Shown here: piece after piece, positions 17,701 through 26,524 of the stretch | Position numbering within the stretch: the first letter of the stretch is position 1 | How the letters are laid out: each line of letters begins with the position of its first letter | Assembly: GCF_020805785.1 (NCBI RefSeq) | Contig: NZ_JAJGZV010000005.1 | Location: 124,001 to 188,000, forward strand | Direction of reading: 5' to 3' | Origin: Flavobacterium chungbukense | Lineage (GTDB): Bacteria; Bacteroidota; Bacteroidia; Flavobacteriales; Flavobacteriaceae | DNA length: 64,000 nt | The notes under the pieces: model-generated | Told to the model about the DNA's origin: nothing | The model's input: only the letters and a program-made list of their open reading frames with translations | The model's database searches: none | Position numbers and translations under genes: made by a program

Positions 17701-17782
17701 ATGATTTTTAAATGCGAAAAGTAAAAATTTAGTTTTAGTATTGCATCAAATTACTAATTAATTAACCAAAATTTTTAGAAAA

Positions 17783-20700
17783 ATGAAATTAACAAAATTA
17801 CTTGTTTTTAGTATTTCATCTTTATTATTCTCGGTTATAGCTGTGGCTCAGGATGTCACAGTAAATGGAATAATCAATGATGAAAGTGGAATGCCTGTTC
17901 CAGGTGCAACAGTTTTATTAAAAGGTACTACAAAGTCAACTGCTTCTGATTTCGATGGCAAATTTCAGATTCAAGTACCTTCAAATGGAACTTTAACAAT
18001 TACGTTTATCGGTTATACCACAGTAACCGAAGCTGTAAACGGAAGAACTAAAATCTCAATTCAATTAAAACCAGAATCACAATCTTTAAACGAAGTTGTA
18101 GTTGTTGGATATGGTACTCAAAAGAAATCTGTTGTTACTGGAGCAATTTCTAGTGTAAAAGCATCAGATTTAGAAGATTTACCAATTACAAGGGTAGAAC
18201 AATCTCTTCAAGGTAGAGTTTCTGGGGTTACTATTGCTGCAAATGCAGGACAACCAGGATCTTCTTCTACAATTAGAGTTAGGGGTATTACTTCTTTTGG
18301 AAATAACGAACCATTATGGGTTGTTGACGGTGTAATTGTTGACTCTGGTGGAATTGGTTTTTTAAATCAATCAGATATTGCCTCTATGGAGGTTTTAAAA
18401 GATGCTGCGTCTCAAGCAATCTACGGAGCTAGAGCAGCAGCGGGGGTTATTCTTATTACTACTAAAAAAGGTAGAGCTGGTAAAATGAGTGTAAATTACA
18501 ATGGTTACACTGGTTTTTCTGAAGCAGCGAGAAAACTTGATTTATTAAACGCTACAGAATATGCGACTTTAATGAATGAAAGATATGCAAACGGTTACAC
18601 TCCAGATCCAAGCAAACCGTATACGCTTCCTTACCAAAATCCATCTTCTTATGGCGTAGGTACTAATTGGCAAGATCAAATTTTTAACAATCACGCGCAA
18701 AGAACTGGACATGAGTTAAGTTTGTCTGGAGGAAATGATGTTTCTACATTCTACGTTTCTTTAGGATTATTAGATCAAGAAGGTATCGTTGCTACGCAAA
18801 TTTCTAACTATAACAGAAAAAACATTCGTTTAAACTCTACTCATAAAATCGTAAAAGGATTAACTTTCGGTCAGACTTTAGGTTATTCTCATGAGAAAAA
18901 TGTGGGTATCGGAAATACTAATAATGAATATGGAGGACCTTTAAGTTCTGCTATCAATTTAGATCCAATTACACCTGCTATTGTTACTGATCCAACCGTT
19001 GCAAATCAATCGCCATATACACTTCCTTATGTGGTAAGAGATGCAAATGGAAATCCTTACGGGATCTCTTCAAAAGTAACTCAAGAGATGAGCAACCCAT
19101 TAGCTTATATTCAGACAAGACTAGGAAATTATGGATGGTCTGATAATTTCGTTGGAAATGCATATTTAGAATTAGAAGCTATTAAAGGCTTAAAATTTAG
19201 AACTACTTTAGGTGGTAAGTTGGCTTACTGGGGATCTGAAAGTTTTACTCCAGTATTTTATTTCAACTCTTCAACTATTAATCCAAACAATAGTTTAACT
19301 AGAAATTCAAATAGAGGTTTTGGTTGGAATGTTGAAAATACACTTTCATATACAAAACAAATCGGAGATCATAACTTTTCTATTTTAGTTGGACAAGGTG
19401 CTTATGTTGACAATATTACCTCTGGATCTACTGTAACTTACAAAAACCTTCCAGCAACTACTTTTGACGAAGCAACTTTTAATTCAGGTGCTGTAACGGA
19501 TGATATCACTGCTTCAGCTTCTAACGGATATGAGCATAAAGTAACTTCATTGTTTTCTAGATTAAACTATGATTACAAAGAAAAATATCTACTTACAGGT
19601 ATTGTTCGTCGTGATGGTTCTTCTCGTTTTGGTCAAAACAACAAATACGGAGTTTTCCCATCGTTCTCTTTAGGTTGGGTACCGACTAAAGAAAATTTCT
19701 GGCCAGAAAACAAAGTGGTAACACAATTGAAATTTAGAGGAGGTTATGGTGTAACAGGTAGTGATGCTATCGGAGATTTCAAATTCTTATCTACTATTGG
19801 ATCTGGAAGAAACTATACAATCGGAAATCAAGGTTCTGTTGTAATTGGTAATAGTCCAAATGCACCTTCTAACCCAGATTTGAAATGGGAAGAAACTAGA
19901 CAAGCTAACGTTGCATTTGATGTTACATTCTTTAATGATTTGTCTTTAACTACAGATTTTTATGTTAAAAAGTCAATTGGTATCTTACAAGATATTGATT
20001 TACCTGGTCACGTTGGTAGTGCAGGAAGACCTTCTGCAAATATCGCAGACATGCAAAATAAAGGTATCGATGTAGAATTGTCTTACCGTAAAAAAATTGG
20101 TCAAGTAAATTTAAATCTTAGTGGAAACATTTCTTACTTAGAAAATGAGGTAACAAACTTAGGAAGAGGTATTCAGTTTATTTCTGGAGATGCTTCTTTC
20201 CAAAATATGGGGGCAGTTACTAGAACACAAGTTGGACAATCTTATAACTCTTTTTACGGATATACAACACAAGGTGTTTTTCAAAATCAAGCAGAAATTA
20301 ATTCTTATACAAATGCAGCTGGAGGTTTAATCCAGCCAAATGCAAGACCTGGTGATTTCAGATGGAAAGACAATAATGGAGATGGTAAAATTGATGATGA
20401 TGATAAGACTTTCTTAGGAAGCCCACTTCCAAAATATACTTATGGTTTCACAATTAATTTAGATTACAAAAACTTTGATTTATTAATCTTTACTCAAGGT
20501 GCAATCGGAAACAAAATTTTCCAAGGATTACGTCGTCTAGATATTACAGATGCTAACTATCAAACTTCTGCTTTAGGACGTTGGACAGGTGAAGGATCTA
20601 CTAATTCTTATCCAATTTTATCTTCTGTAGATAATAACAAAAACTTCTCTAATCCGTCAGATTTTTATTTAGAAGATGGAGATTACTGGAGAATCAAAAC

Positions 20701-20908
20701 TGTTCAAATTGGATATAGCTTACCAAGCGATGTTATTTCAAAAGGAGGTCTTTCTAAAGTAAGACTTTATATGACAGGAGAAAATTTATTAACATTTACA
20801 AGATATTCTGGTTATGATCCAGAAATTGGAGGAGGAGTTTTTGGTATTGATAAAGGATATTATCCACAAGCTAGAACAGTAATGTTAGGGGTTAATTTAC
20901 AATTTTAA
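17783..20908 (+). CDS. SusC/RagA-family TonB-linked outer membrane glycan importer 2
   Basis: The 1041-residue paralogue of the first SusC has nearly the same signal peptide and regulatory domain (QDVTVNGIINDESGMPVPGA), then NEVVVVGYGTQKK. The plug carries PLWVVDGVIVD, and the barrel ends in ...VMLGVNLQF. The role is TonB-dependent oligosaccharide import with the downstream SusD. Divergence over the plug and barrel suggests a different glycan size or linkage from importer 1. The operon spacing to susD is 11 bp. Confidence 0.93.
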   Translation: MKLTKLLVFSISSLLFSVIAVAQDVTVNGIINDESGMPVPGATVLLKGTTKSTASDFDGKFQIQVPSNGTLTITFIGYTTVTEAVNGRTKISIQLKPESQSLNEVVVVGYGTQKKSVVTGAISSVKASDLEDLPITRVEQSLQGRVSGVTIAANAGQPGSSSTIRVRGITSFGNNEPLWVVDGVIVDSGGIGFLNQSDIASMEVLKDAASQAIYGARAAAGVILITTKKGRAGKMSVNYNGYTGFSEAARKLDLLNATEYATLMNERYANGYTPDPSKPYTLPYQNPSSYGVGTNWQDQIFNNHAQRTGHELSLSGGNDVSTFYVSLGLLDQEGIVATQISNYNRKNIRLNSTHKIVKGLTFGQTLGYSHEKNVGIGNTNNEYGGPLSSAINLDPITPAIVTDPTVANQSPYTLPYVVRDANGNPYGISSKVTQEMSNPLAYIQTRLGNYGWSDNFVGNAYLELEAIKGLKFRTTLGGKLAYWGSESFTPVFYFNSSTINPNNSLTRNSNRGFGWNVENTLSYTKQIGDHNFSILVGQGAYVDNITSGSTVTYKNLPATTFDEATFNSGAVTDDITASASNGYEHKVTSLFSRLNYDYKEKYLLTGIVRRDGSSRFGQNNKYGVFPSFSLGWVPTKENFWPENKVVTQLKFRGGYGVTGSDAIGDFKFLSTIGSGRNYTIGNQGSVVIGNSPNAPSNPDLKWEETRQANVAFDVTFFNDLSLTTDFYVKKSIGILQDIDLPGHVGSAGRPSANIADMQNKGIDVELSYRKKIGQVNLNLSGNISYLENEVTNLGRGIQFISGDASFQNMGAVTRTQVGQSYNSFYGYTTQGVFQNQAEINSYTNAAGGLIQPNARPGDFRWKDNNGDGKIDDDDKTFLGSPLPKYTYGFTINLDYKNFDLLIFTQGAIGNKIFQGLRRLDITDANYQTSALGRWTGEGSTNSYPILSSVDNNKNFSNPSDFYLEDGDYWRIKTVQIGYSLPSDVISKGGLSKVRLYMTGENLLTFTRYSGYDPEIGGGVFGIDKGYYPQARTVMLGVNLQF

Positions 20909-20919
20909 AATTAAGAATC

Positions 20920-22428
20920 ATGAAAATTAAAAATATTAGATATTCATTCGTCGCAGCAGGATTATTGCTTCTTGGCTCTTCTTGCGGTGAGGACTTTTTA
21001 ACAGTAGATCCAAAAGGACTTCCATTAGAGGCAAATTACTACAAAGATGAAAAAGAGGCTTTTTCAGGTTTAGTTGCCGTTTATGACATTATGGGGAAAC
21101 AATCTAAAGGTTTTGAAAACATGATCTGTATGATGAATGCAGGTTCAGATGATTTCTTAGCTGGAGGTGGAGGACCTGGAGACGGAGCTGGAATCCATGC
21201 TTTTGATAATTATACGATTGATAAAATTAATATGCCTAGAAGTTTCTGGGGAGATTTCTTTCAAGGTATCGCCAGAGCAAATATCTTATTGTCAAGATTG
21301 CCAGGTGTAAAAATGGATGAAGCAAAAAAAGTTCGTTTTGCAGCAGAAGCTAAAGCAATGCGCGGGTATTACTATTTTGAATTAGTAAGAACTTTTAGAA
21401 ACTTGCCTTTAATTACAACACCACTTTCACCAGCTGAAACTTACACAATCACGCAATCTAAGCCAGAGGAAATTTATGCTCAAATTGAGAAAGATTTAAT
21501 GGAAGCAAAAGCGGTTCTGCCAAATACAGTTGATGTTGCAACAGAAGGAGGACGTTTTTCTAAAGGAGCTGTACAAGCATTACTTGGTAAAGTTTATTTA
21601 TACGAAGGAAAAAATTCTCTTGCAGCTGCCGAATTTGCAGACGTAAACGGTACTCCAGGAGGAACTAGTATGTACGGATATAAACTGCTTAGCAATTTTG
21701 CAGATTTATGGGTTATCAGTAACAAATTCAACTCAGAAGCAATTATCGAAATTATGCATACTGATAAAAGTAATGCAGACTGGGGATTCTGGGGTGGAGG
21801 AAACGATGAAGGAAATTCTGTTAACATCATGGTTGGTCCAAGAGGATATACCAAAAAAACAGGAGCAGCTGTAGATTACGTCTCAGGATGGAGTTTTAAT
21901 CCAGTAACGCCAAGTTTATATAATGCCTTAAAAGGTGATCCTCGTTTTGATGCTACAATTGTAGACTTACTTGCTTTAAAAGCTGCAGGTGTTGCTGATT
22001 ATGCGCCTGGAGATCAAGATACAGGATATTTCTTGAAGAAATTTATGCCTTTAAACGGTGATACTTCTCAAGGTGGTGGAGCAGCGGCTTTAAATTATAA
22101 GCAAGATACTTATGCTATTCGTTTAGCTGATACTTATTTAATGGAAGCGGAAGCTTTAGGTGGAACTGGAGTTAGAGCGCAAGCTTTATTAGATGCTGTA
22201 AGAGCTAGAGTTGGATTGACTTCTGTGCCAGTTTCATTAGATGCTATTGCTAACGAAAGAAGATTAGAATTGGCTGGAGAAGGACACCGTTGGTTTGACT
22301 TAGTTAGAACTGGAAAAGCGGCTTCTGTACTTGCTTCTAGCGGATTTGTGGCGGGTAAAAATGAAATTTGGCCAATTCCACAAAAAGATTTAGAAAACAC
22401 AAAGCTAGTTCAAAATCCTAATTACTAA
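20920..22428 (+). CDS. SusD/RagB-family glycan-binding lipoprotein 2
   Basis: The 502-residue lipoprotein has lipobox LGSSC (Cys22) followed by GEDFLTVDPKG. Characteristic SusD helices are present (AEAKAMRGYYYFELVRTFRN), and the C-terminal region reads NERRLELAGEGHRWFDLVRTG...NPNY. It is predicted to sit at the cell surface as the lid of importer 2. It is about 50 residues shorter than the first SusD, within the family range. It is co-transcribed between susC 2 and the third lipoprotein gene. Confidence 0.92.
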   Translation: MKIKNIRYSFVAAGLLLLGSSCGEDFLTVDPKGLPLEANYYKDEKEAFSGLVAVYDIMGKQSKGFENMICMMNAGSDDFLAGGGGPGDGAGIHAFDNYTIDKINMPRSFWGDFFQGIARANILLSRLPGVKMDEAKKVRFAAEAKAMRGYYYFELVRTFRNLPLITTPLSPAETYTITQSKPEEIYAQIEKDLMEAKAVLPNTVDVATEGGRFSKGAVQALLGKVYLYEGKNSLAAAEFADVNGTPGGTSMYGYKLLSNFADLWVISNKFNSEAIIEIMHTDKSNADWGFWGGGNDEGNSVNIMVGPRGYTKKTGAAVDYVSGWSFNPVTPSLYNALKGDPRFDATIVDLLALKAAGVADYAPGDQDTGYFLKKFMPLNGDTSQGGGAAALNYKQDTYAIRLADTYLMEAEALGGTGVRAQALLDAVRARVGLTSVPVSLDAIANERRLELAGEGHRWFDLVRTGKAASVLASSGFVAGKNEIWPIPQKDLENTKLVQNPNY

Positions 22429-22447
22429 TCAGTTAATACAATATCAT

Positions 22448-23332
22448 ATGAAAATAAATTTAATGAAAAAACAAGGGTTTTTAGCATTGTTTTTTATGAC
22501 AGCAGTATTAAGTGTTACTAGTTGTCAGCCAGACGATTCCATTGATAATAATGGATTAACCGCAGGAACTGTTGATGCATCGTTTACAATTACTCCTGTT
22601 GAAGGAAAAGTAAATACTTATAAGTTAGTGGCTCAGCCAAAAGGAGTTTTAAAATCTATTTGGGATAAAGGAGCAGGTGCTTATGCAGGAAAAATGGAAG
22701 AAGAAATTTCTCTTCCAGATGCGGGTACTTACACAATTGTACATACTGCAATTGGAGCAGGAGGAGCTACGGCTTCAGCTTCAAAAGATGTTGTGGTTGC
22801 GACTTCAGATCCGTTAAAAGGAAATTTAGTTCAAGGTGGTTCTTTTGCAACTGCTGCAGATCAAGCAAAATGGACAGTTTTAAATCTTAGTCCAACTGGT
22901 TCAGCTTTTTGGTCTTATGCCAATAATAGCGCAACACTTCATTCTCCAGGAGGATGGGCTCAAGAAGGAATTTATCAAGCAATCGACGTTGTAAAAGATA
23001 AAGAGTATACAATAGATATGAAAGTGTCTTCTCCAAGTGGTTCTGATGAAACTTGGTTTGAAGTTTATGCCGGAAAATCATTTCCTGCTTCGGGTGTTGA
23101 ATACAAAGACAACAAAGTTATGGGATTAAGCACTTGGGATGGCTGCGCAAAAGCAGGTTTCTCTGGAATGCTTTCTGTTGTTGGATGTGTTAAAAACGAC
23201 AAAACTGGAACGGTTTCAAACGTAGTTAAATTCACAGAAACAGGAAAAATCTATTTACTAATCCGTTGCGGAGGTAACAAGTTTACAAAAGATGGAATTA
23301 CAGTTTCAAAAATTGAGTTCCGAGGAAAATAA
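22448..23332 (+). CDS. PKD-containing surface lipoprotein with carbohydrate-binding-like C-terminus
   Basis: The 294-residue lipoprotein (lipobox VTSC, Cys26) has a PKD-like segment at about 40-120 (SFTITPVEGKVNTYKLVAQPKG). A jelly-roll-like region follows from about 125 to the end (LVQGGSFATAADQAKWTVLN...EGIYQAIDVVKDKEYTIDMKVSS), resembling carbohydrate-binding modules in surface glycan-binding proteins. It is third in cassette 2, matching the lipoprotein of cassette 1 in position but not in C-terminal sequence. Met6 is an alternative start. The glycan-binding role is inferred. Confidence 0.7.
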   Translation: MKINLMKKQGFLALFFMTAVLSVTSCQPDDSIDNNGLTAGTVDASFTITPVEGKVNTYKLVAQPKGVLKSIWDKGAGAYAGKMEEEISLPDAGTYTIVHTAIGAGGATASASKDVVVATSDPLKGNLVQGGSFATAADQAKWTVLNLSPTGSAFWSYANNSATLHSPGGWAQEGIYQAIDVVKDKEYTIDMKVSSPSGSDETWFEVYAGKSFPASGVEYKDNKVMGLSTWDGCAKAGFSGMLSVVGCVKNDKTGTVSNVVKFTETGKIYLLIRCGGNKFTKDGITVSKIEFRGK

Positions 23333-23367
23333 AGAGTTAAGTTAAGTTTAAGTTTAAGTTTGGTTGT

Positions 23368-23406
23368 AAATAGCCCATAATCATTATGAGTATGGGCTAT
23401 TTTTTA
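23368..23406 (+). terminator. Terminator of SusCD cassette 2
   Basis: The 12-bp arms AAATAGCCCATA and TATGGGCTATTT flank an 11-nt loop and are followed by Ts. The stem is related to the one after cassette 1, and both are preceded by GTTAAGTTTA-type repeats. It may reduce, rather than abolish, transcription into the glycosidase genes. Confidence 0.8.
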
Positions 23407-23482
23407 AATTCTTTAAAAGGTGAAAAAACCAGTTTTTAGATTTCTCCAAAACTTCAATTAAAACAATAATAATTGGAAGCGA

Positions 23483-24937
23483 ATGAAAAAAAATAGTCTA
23501 AAGATTTTGTGCCTTTTGTTTTCCGTTGCAGCTATTGCACAACAGCCAAAAGCAAAAAAGGAATTTACAACTAGTGGAAAAAAAATAACCGTTTACACCA
23601 CAGCAGAAAACTCAAAGCTGAGATTAACTTCTACAGATAATCTGACTTTTTCTGCATCAAAACAACCTCTAGAAACTGAATTTTCGGTTTTTGTAGAACC
23701 AGCAAAAAAGTTTCAGACTTTTATGGGAATTGGAGGCGCCATTACAGATGCAAGTGCCGAAATATTTGCTAAACTTTCAAAAGAAAAACAAGCAGAATTT
23801 TTAAATGCTTATTACGATCAGCAAAAAGGAATTGGCTATTCTTTGCTAAGAACAACGATTCAGAGTTCTGATTTTAGCAGTGGAAGCTATTCTTATATCG
23901 AAGAAGGCGATAAAGATCTGAAAACTTTTTCTATTGATCATGACAGGCAATATCGTATTCCTTTAATTAAACAAGCTATTCAAAAGGCAGGCGGGAAATT
24001 GACAACATATGTTGCACCTTGGTCGCCAAATGCTTTTATGAAAAGTAACAAAAATGTATTAAAAGGAGGAACTTTACTTCCTGAATACTATCAAACTTGG
24101 GCAAATTTCTATGCAAAGTTTATAAAAGCCTACGAAAAAGAAGGAATCCCGATTTGGGGAACTTCTACACAAAATGAACCAATGGCAACTCAAACTTGGG
24201 AATCTTGTATTTATACAGCTGAAGCTGAAAGAGATTTTATCAAAAATTATCTTGGACCAACTTTGAAAAAAGAAAACTTAGGAGATAAAAAAATCATTGT
24301 TTGGGATCATAACCGTGATTTAATGAATTATCGCGCCAACGTAATTTATTCTGATCCAGAAGCAGCAAAATATGTTTGGGGAATGGGATTTCACTGGTAC
24401 GAAACCTGGTCTGGCGGAGCACCAATGTTTGATAATGTTGCAAAGGTAAATGAAGCTTATCCAGACAAAAAACTAATGTTTACAGAAGGATGTGTCGAGA
24501 AATTTAATGCAGCAAAATATCAATTTTGGGGAAATGCAGAACGTTACGGAATCAATATGATTCATGATTTTAACAACGGAACTGTAGCTTGGACAGATTG
24601 GAACATTCTTTTGGATCAAAACGGAGGACCTAATCACGTTGGGAATTTCTGTTTTGCACCAATTCATGCCGATACAACAACAGGTGAATTAATCTACACG
24701 CCATCTTTTTATTACATCGGACATTTTTCTAAGTTCATTCGTTTAAATGCTGTTCGAGTGAGTACTGCAGTTAGCAGAAGCACTTTATTAAGCACATCAT
24801 TCTTAAATACTGACGGTACAATGGCAACTATTGTTATGAACCAATCAGCAAATGAACTTACTTATAATTTGATTATTGGAGCCGAAAAATCGGTAGTTAA
24901 AATTCCAGCACATGCGATACAAACGCTTGTTTATTAA
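23483..24937 (+). CDS. GH30 glycoside hydrolase (glucosylceramidase-like subfamily), copy A
   Basis: The 484-residue secreted enzyme has a signal peptide ending AIAQ, then a GH30 (beta/alpha)8 barrel with beta-side domain. The opening motif is GIGGAITDASAE. The acid/base Glu232 lies in TQNEP and the nucleophile Glu335 in FTEG. AWTDWNILLDQNGGPNHVGNF resembles human acid beta-glucosidase, so I place it near GH30_1. Likely activity is hydrolysis of beta-linked gluco-oligosaccharides, perhaps beta-1,6. It lies 150 bp after cassette 2 and next to a close paralogue. There is no lipobox, so it is probably periplasmic or secreted. Confidence 0.9.
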   Translation: MKKNSLKILCLLFSVAAIAQQPKAKKEFTTSGKKITVYTTAENSKLRLTSTDNLTFSASKQPLETEFSVFVEPAKKFQTFMGIGGAITDASAEIFAKLSKEKQAEFLNAYYDQQKGIGYSLLRTTIQSSDFSSGSYSYIEEGDKDLKTFSIDHDRQYRIPLIKQAIQKAGGKLTTYVAPWSPNAFMKSNKNVLKGGTLLPEYYQTWANFYAKFIKAYEKEGIPIWGTSTQNEPMATQTWESCIYTAEAERDFIKNYLGPTLKKENLGDKKIIVWDHNRDLMNYRANVIYSDPEAAKYVWGMGFHWYETWSGGAPMFDNVAKVNEAYPDKKLMFTEGCVEKFNAAKYQFWGNAERYGINMIHDFNNGTVAWTDWNILLDQNGGPNHVGNFCFAPIHADTTTGELIYTPSFYYIGHFSKFIRLNAVRVSTAVSRSTLLSTSFLNTDGTMATIVMNQSANELTYNLIIGAEKSVVKIPAHAIQTLVY

Positions 24938-24950
24938 TATTTTGTAGTAA

Positions 24951-24999
24951 AGCAATGAAGGAGACTAATGCTGAATCATCCAATTAGTCTTCTCTTGCT
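24951..24999 (+). terminator. Hairpin between GH30 copies A and B
   Basis: The stem AGACTAAT / ATTAGTCT extends after a small bulge to AGCAA / TTGCT. It lies in the 91-bp gap between the two GH30 genes and could act as an attenuator or processing site. Confidence 0.5.
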
Positions 25000-25028
25000 T
25001 TTAATTTAAAACTGTTTTTTAAAACAAC

Positions 25029-26495
25029 ATGAAAATAACAACTCAAATATTTTTATCAGCCTTTATCTTAATGCTATTAAGCTGTTTTTCGACAAAACTA
25101 ACAGCTCAAAATAACAATGCTTCTTCGCTAAAAAACAATAAAATAAAGGTTTTTACTACTGCCGAAAATACTAATTTGAAATTGTCATTATCAAATGATT
25201 TTATTTCAAATAACAACACACAACAAAAAGCTACAGTATCGATTATTGTAAATACTGAAAAAACAGACCAAACATTTATCGGAATTGGAGGCGCCATTAC
25301 AGACGCAAGCGCAGAAGTATTTGCCAAATTATCTCCAAAAAAACAGCAAGAATTTCTAGATGCGTATTACGATAAAAACAAAGGAATTGGTTATTCTTTA
25401 GCGAGAACAAACATTCACAGCTGCGATTTTAGCAGTGACAGTTATACTTACATAACAGAAGGAGATAAAGAGTTAAAGACTTTTAATATAGATCACGATC
25501 GGAAATATAGAATTCCGTTAATCAAAAAAGCAATTAAAACTGCCGGCGGAAAACTAACCTTATTTGCCAGTCCATGGAGTCCCCCAGCTTTCATGAAAGA
25601 CAATAATGATATTTTGCACGGCGGCGTTTTATTGCCAGAGTTTGCTCCAGCTTGGGCATTGTATTATGCTAAATTTATTAAAGCATACGAAAAAGAAGGA
25701 ATTCCGATTTGGGGATTGACCGTTCAAAATGAGCCAATGGCAAAACAAAGCTGGGAATCTTGTATTTACACGCCAGAAGCAGAAAGAGACTTTCTTAAAA
25801 ATCATCTGGGACCAACTTTAGAAAAAGAAGGATTGGCTTCTAAAAATGTTATTATTTGGGATCATAATAGAGGCGACATGTTAGAGAAACGTGCCAATCT
25901 TGTTTTCTCAGATCCTGAAGTTTCAAAATATGCTTGGGGAATTGGTTTTCACTGGTACGAAACTTGGAATGGTGGTCCGCCACAATTCGAATCTGTTGGA
26001 AAAGTGCATGAAAAGTTTCCAAACAAAAATTTAATTTTTACTGAAGGATGTGTTGAAAGATTTAATCCAACAAAATATCAATTCTGGGGAAATGCAGAAC
26101 GTTACGGAATTAATATAATAAACGATTTTAATAACGGAACTGTAGCTTGGACAGACTGGAATATTCTTTTAGATCAAAACGGAGGACCTAATCATGTTGG
26201 TAATTTCTGTTTTGCACCAATTCATGCTGACACTACAAAAGACGAACTGATTTTTACACCGATGTATTATTATATTGGACATTTCTCAAAATTCATCAGA
26301 CCTAATGCTAAAAGAATTATCGAAACAGTAAATGATAAATCTTTATTAAGCACCTCTTTCATCAACTCAGACGGACAATTGATTACAGTAGTTATGAATC
26401 AATCTGAAAAACAGATTGTTTATTCTTTAGAAAATCAAAAATCAAAAAATACAATTACTATTCCGGCACATGCGATACAAACTATTGTGTATTAA
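25029..26495 (+). CDS. GH30 glycoside hydrolase (glucosylceramidase-like subfamily), copy B, lipoprotein
   Basis: The 488-residue paralogue of copy A has the same motifs: GIGGAITDASAE, the acid/base Glu235 in VQNEP and the nucleophile Glu339 in FTEG. Unlike copy A, its N-terminus has a lipobox-like MLLSC (Cys19). One paralogue may therefore be lipid-anchored and the other soluble. The pair looks like a tandem duplication with retained catalytic residues. The predicted substrate is a beta-glucan oligosaccharide. The exact linkage cannot be read from sequence. Confidence 0.9.
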   Translation: MKITTQIFLSAFILMLLSCFSTKLTAQNNNASSLKNNKIKVFTTAENTNLKLSLSNDFISNNNTQQKATVSIIVNTEKTDQTFIGIGGAITDASAEVFAKLSPKKQQEFLDAYYDKNKGIGYSLARTNIHSCDFSSDSYTYITEGDKELKTFNIDHDRKYRIPLIKKAIKTAGGKLTLFASPWSPPAFMKDNNDILHGGVLLPEFAPAWALYYAKFIKAYEKEGIPIWGLTVQNEPMAKQSWESCIYTPEAERDFLKNHLGPTLEKEGLASKNVIIWDHNRGDMLEKRANLVFSDPEVSKYAWGIGFHWYETWNGGPPQFESVGKVHEKFPNKNLIFTEGCVERFNPTKYQFWGNAERYGINIINDFNNGTVAWTDWNILLDQNGGPNHVGNFCFAPIHADTTKDELIFTPMYYYIGHFSKFIRPNAKRIIETVNDKSLLSTSFINSDGQLITVVMNQSEKQIVYSLENQKSKNTITIPAHAIQTIVY

Positions 26496-26524
26496 TTGCG
26501 CAACTAACTAAAAAACCACTAAAA

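Larger units (their letters stand above)
16704..17782. other. 1.08-kb AT-rich non-coding gap between the two SusCD cassettes
   Basis: I see no convincing gene or tRNA. The left end holds two hairpins (16721-16754 and 16844-16871). The middle has only a weak 7-bp stem, GGCAATT/AATTGCC (17153-17184). From about 17470 on, GTGTTTAT/GTGTTTTT-type repeats accumulate, including AAGTGTTTA at 17472 and again 15 bp later. The last 130 bp are the second susC leader. The unexplained middle, about 16900-17450, could be decayed sequence or an unrecognised RNA. Confidence 0.5.

Noticed and set aside
25029..26495. GH30 copies A and B as an assembly duplication
   Set aside because: They differ throughout, including the signal peptide type and many loop residues, so they are true paralogues.
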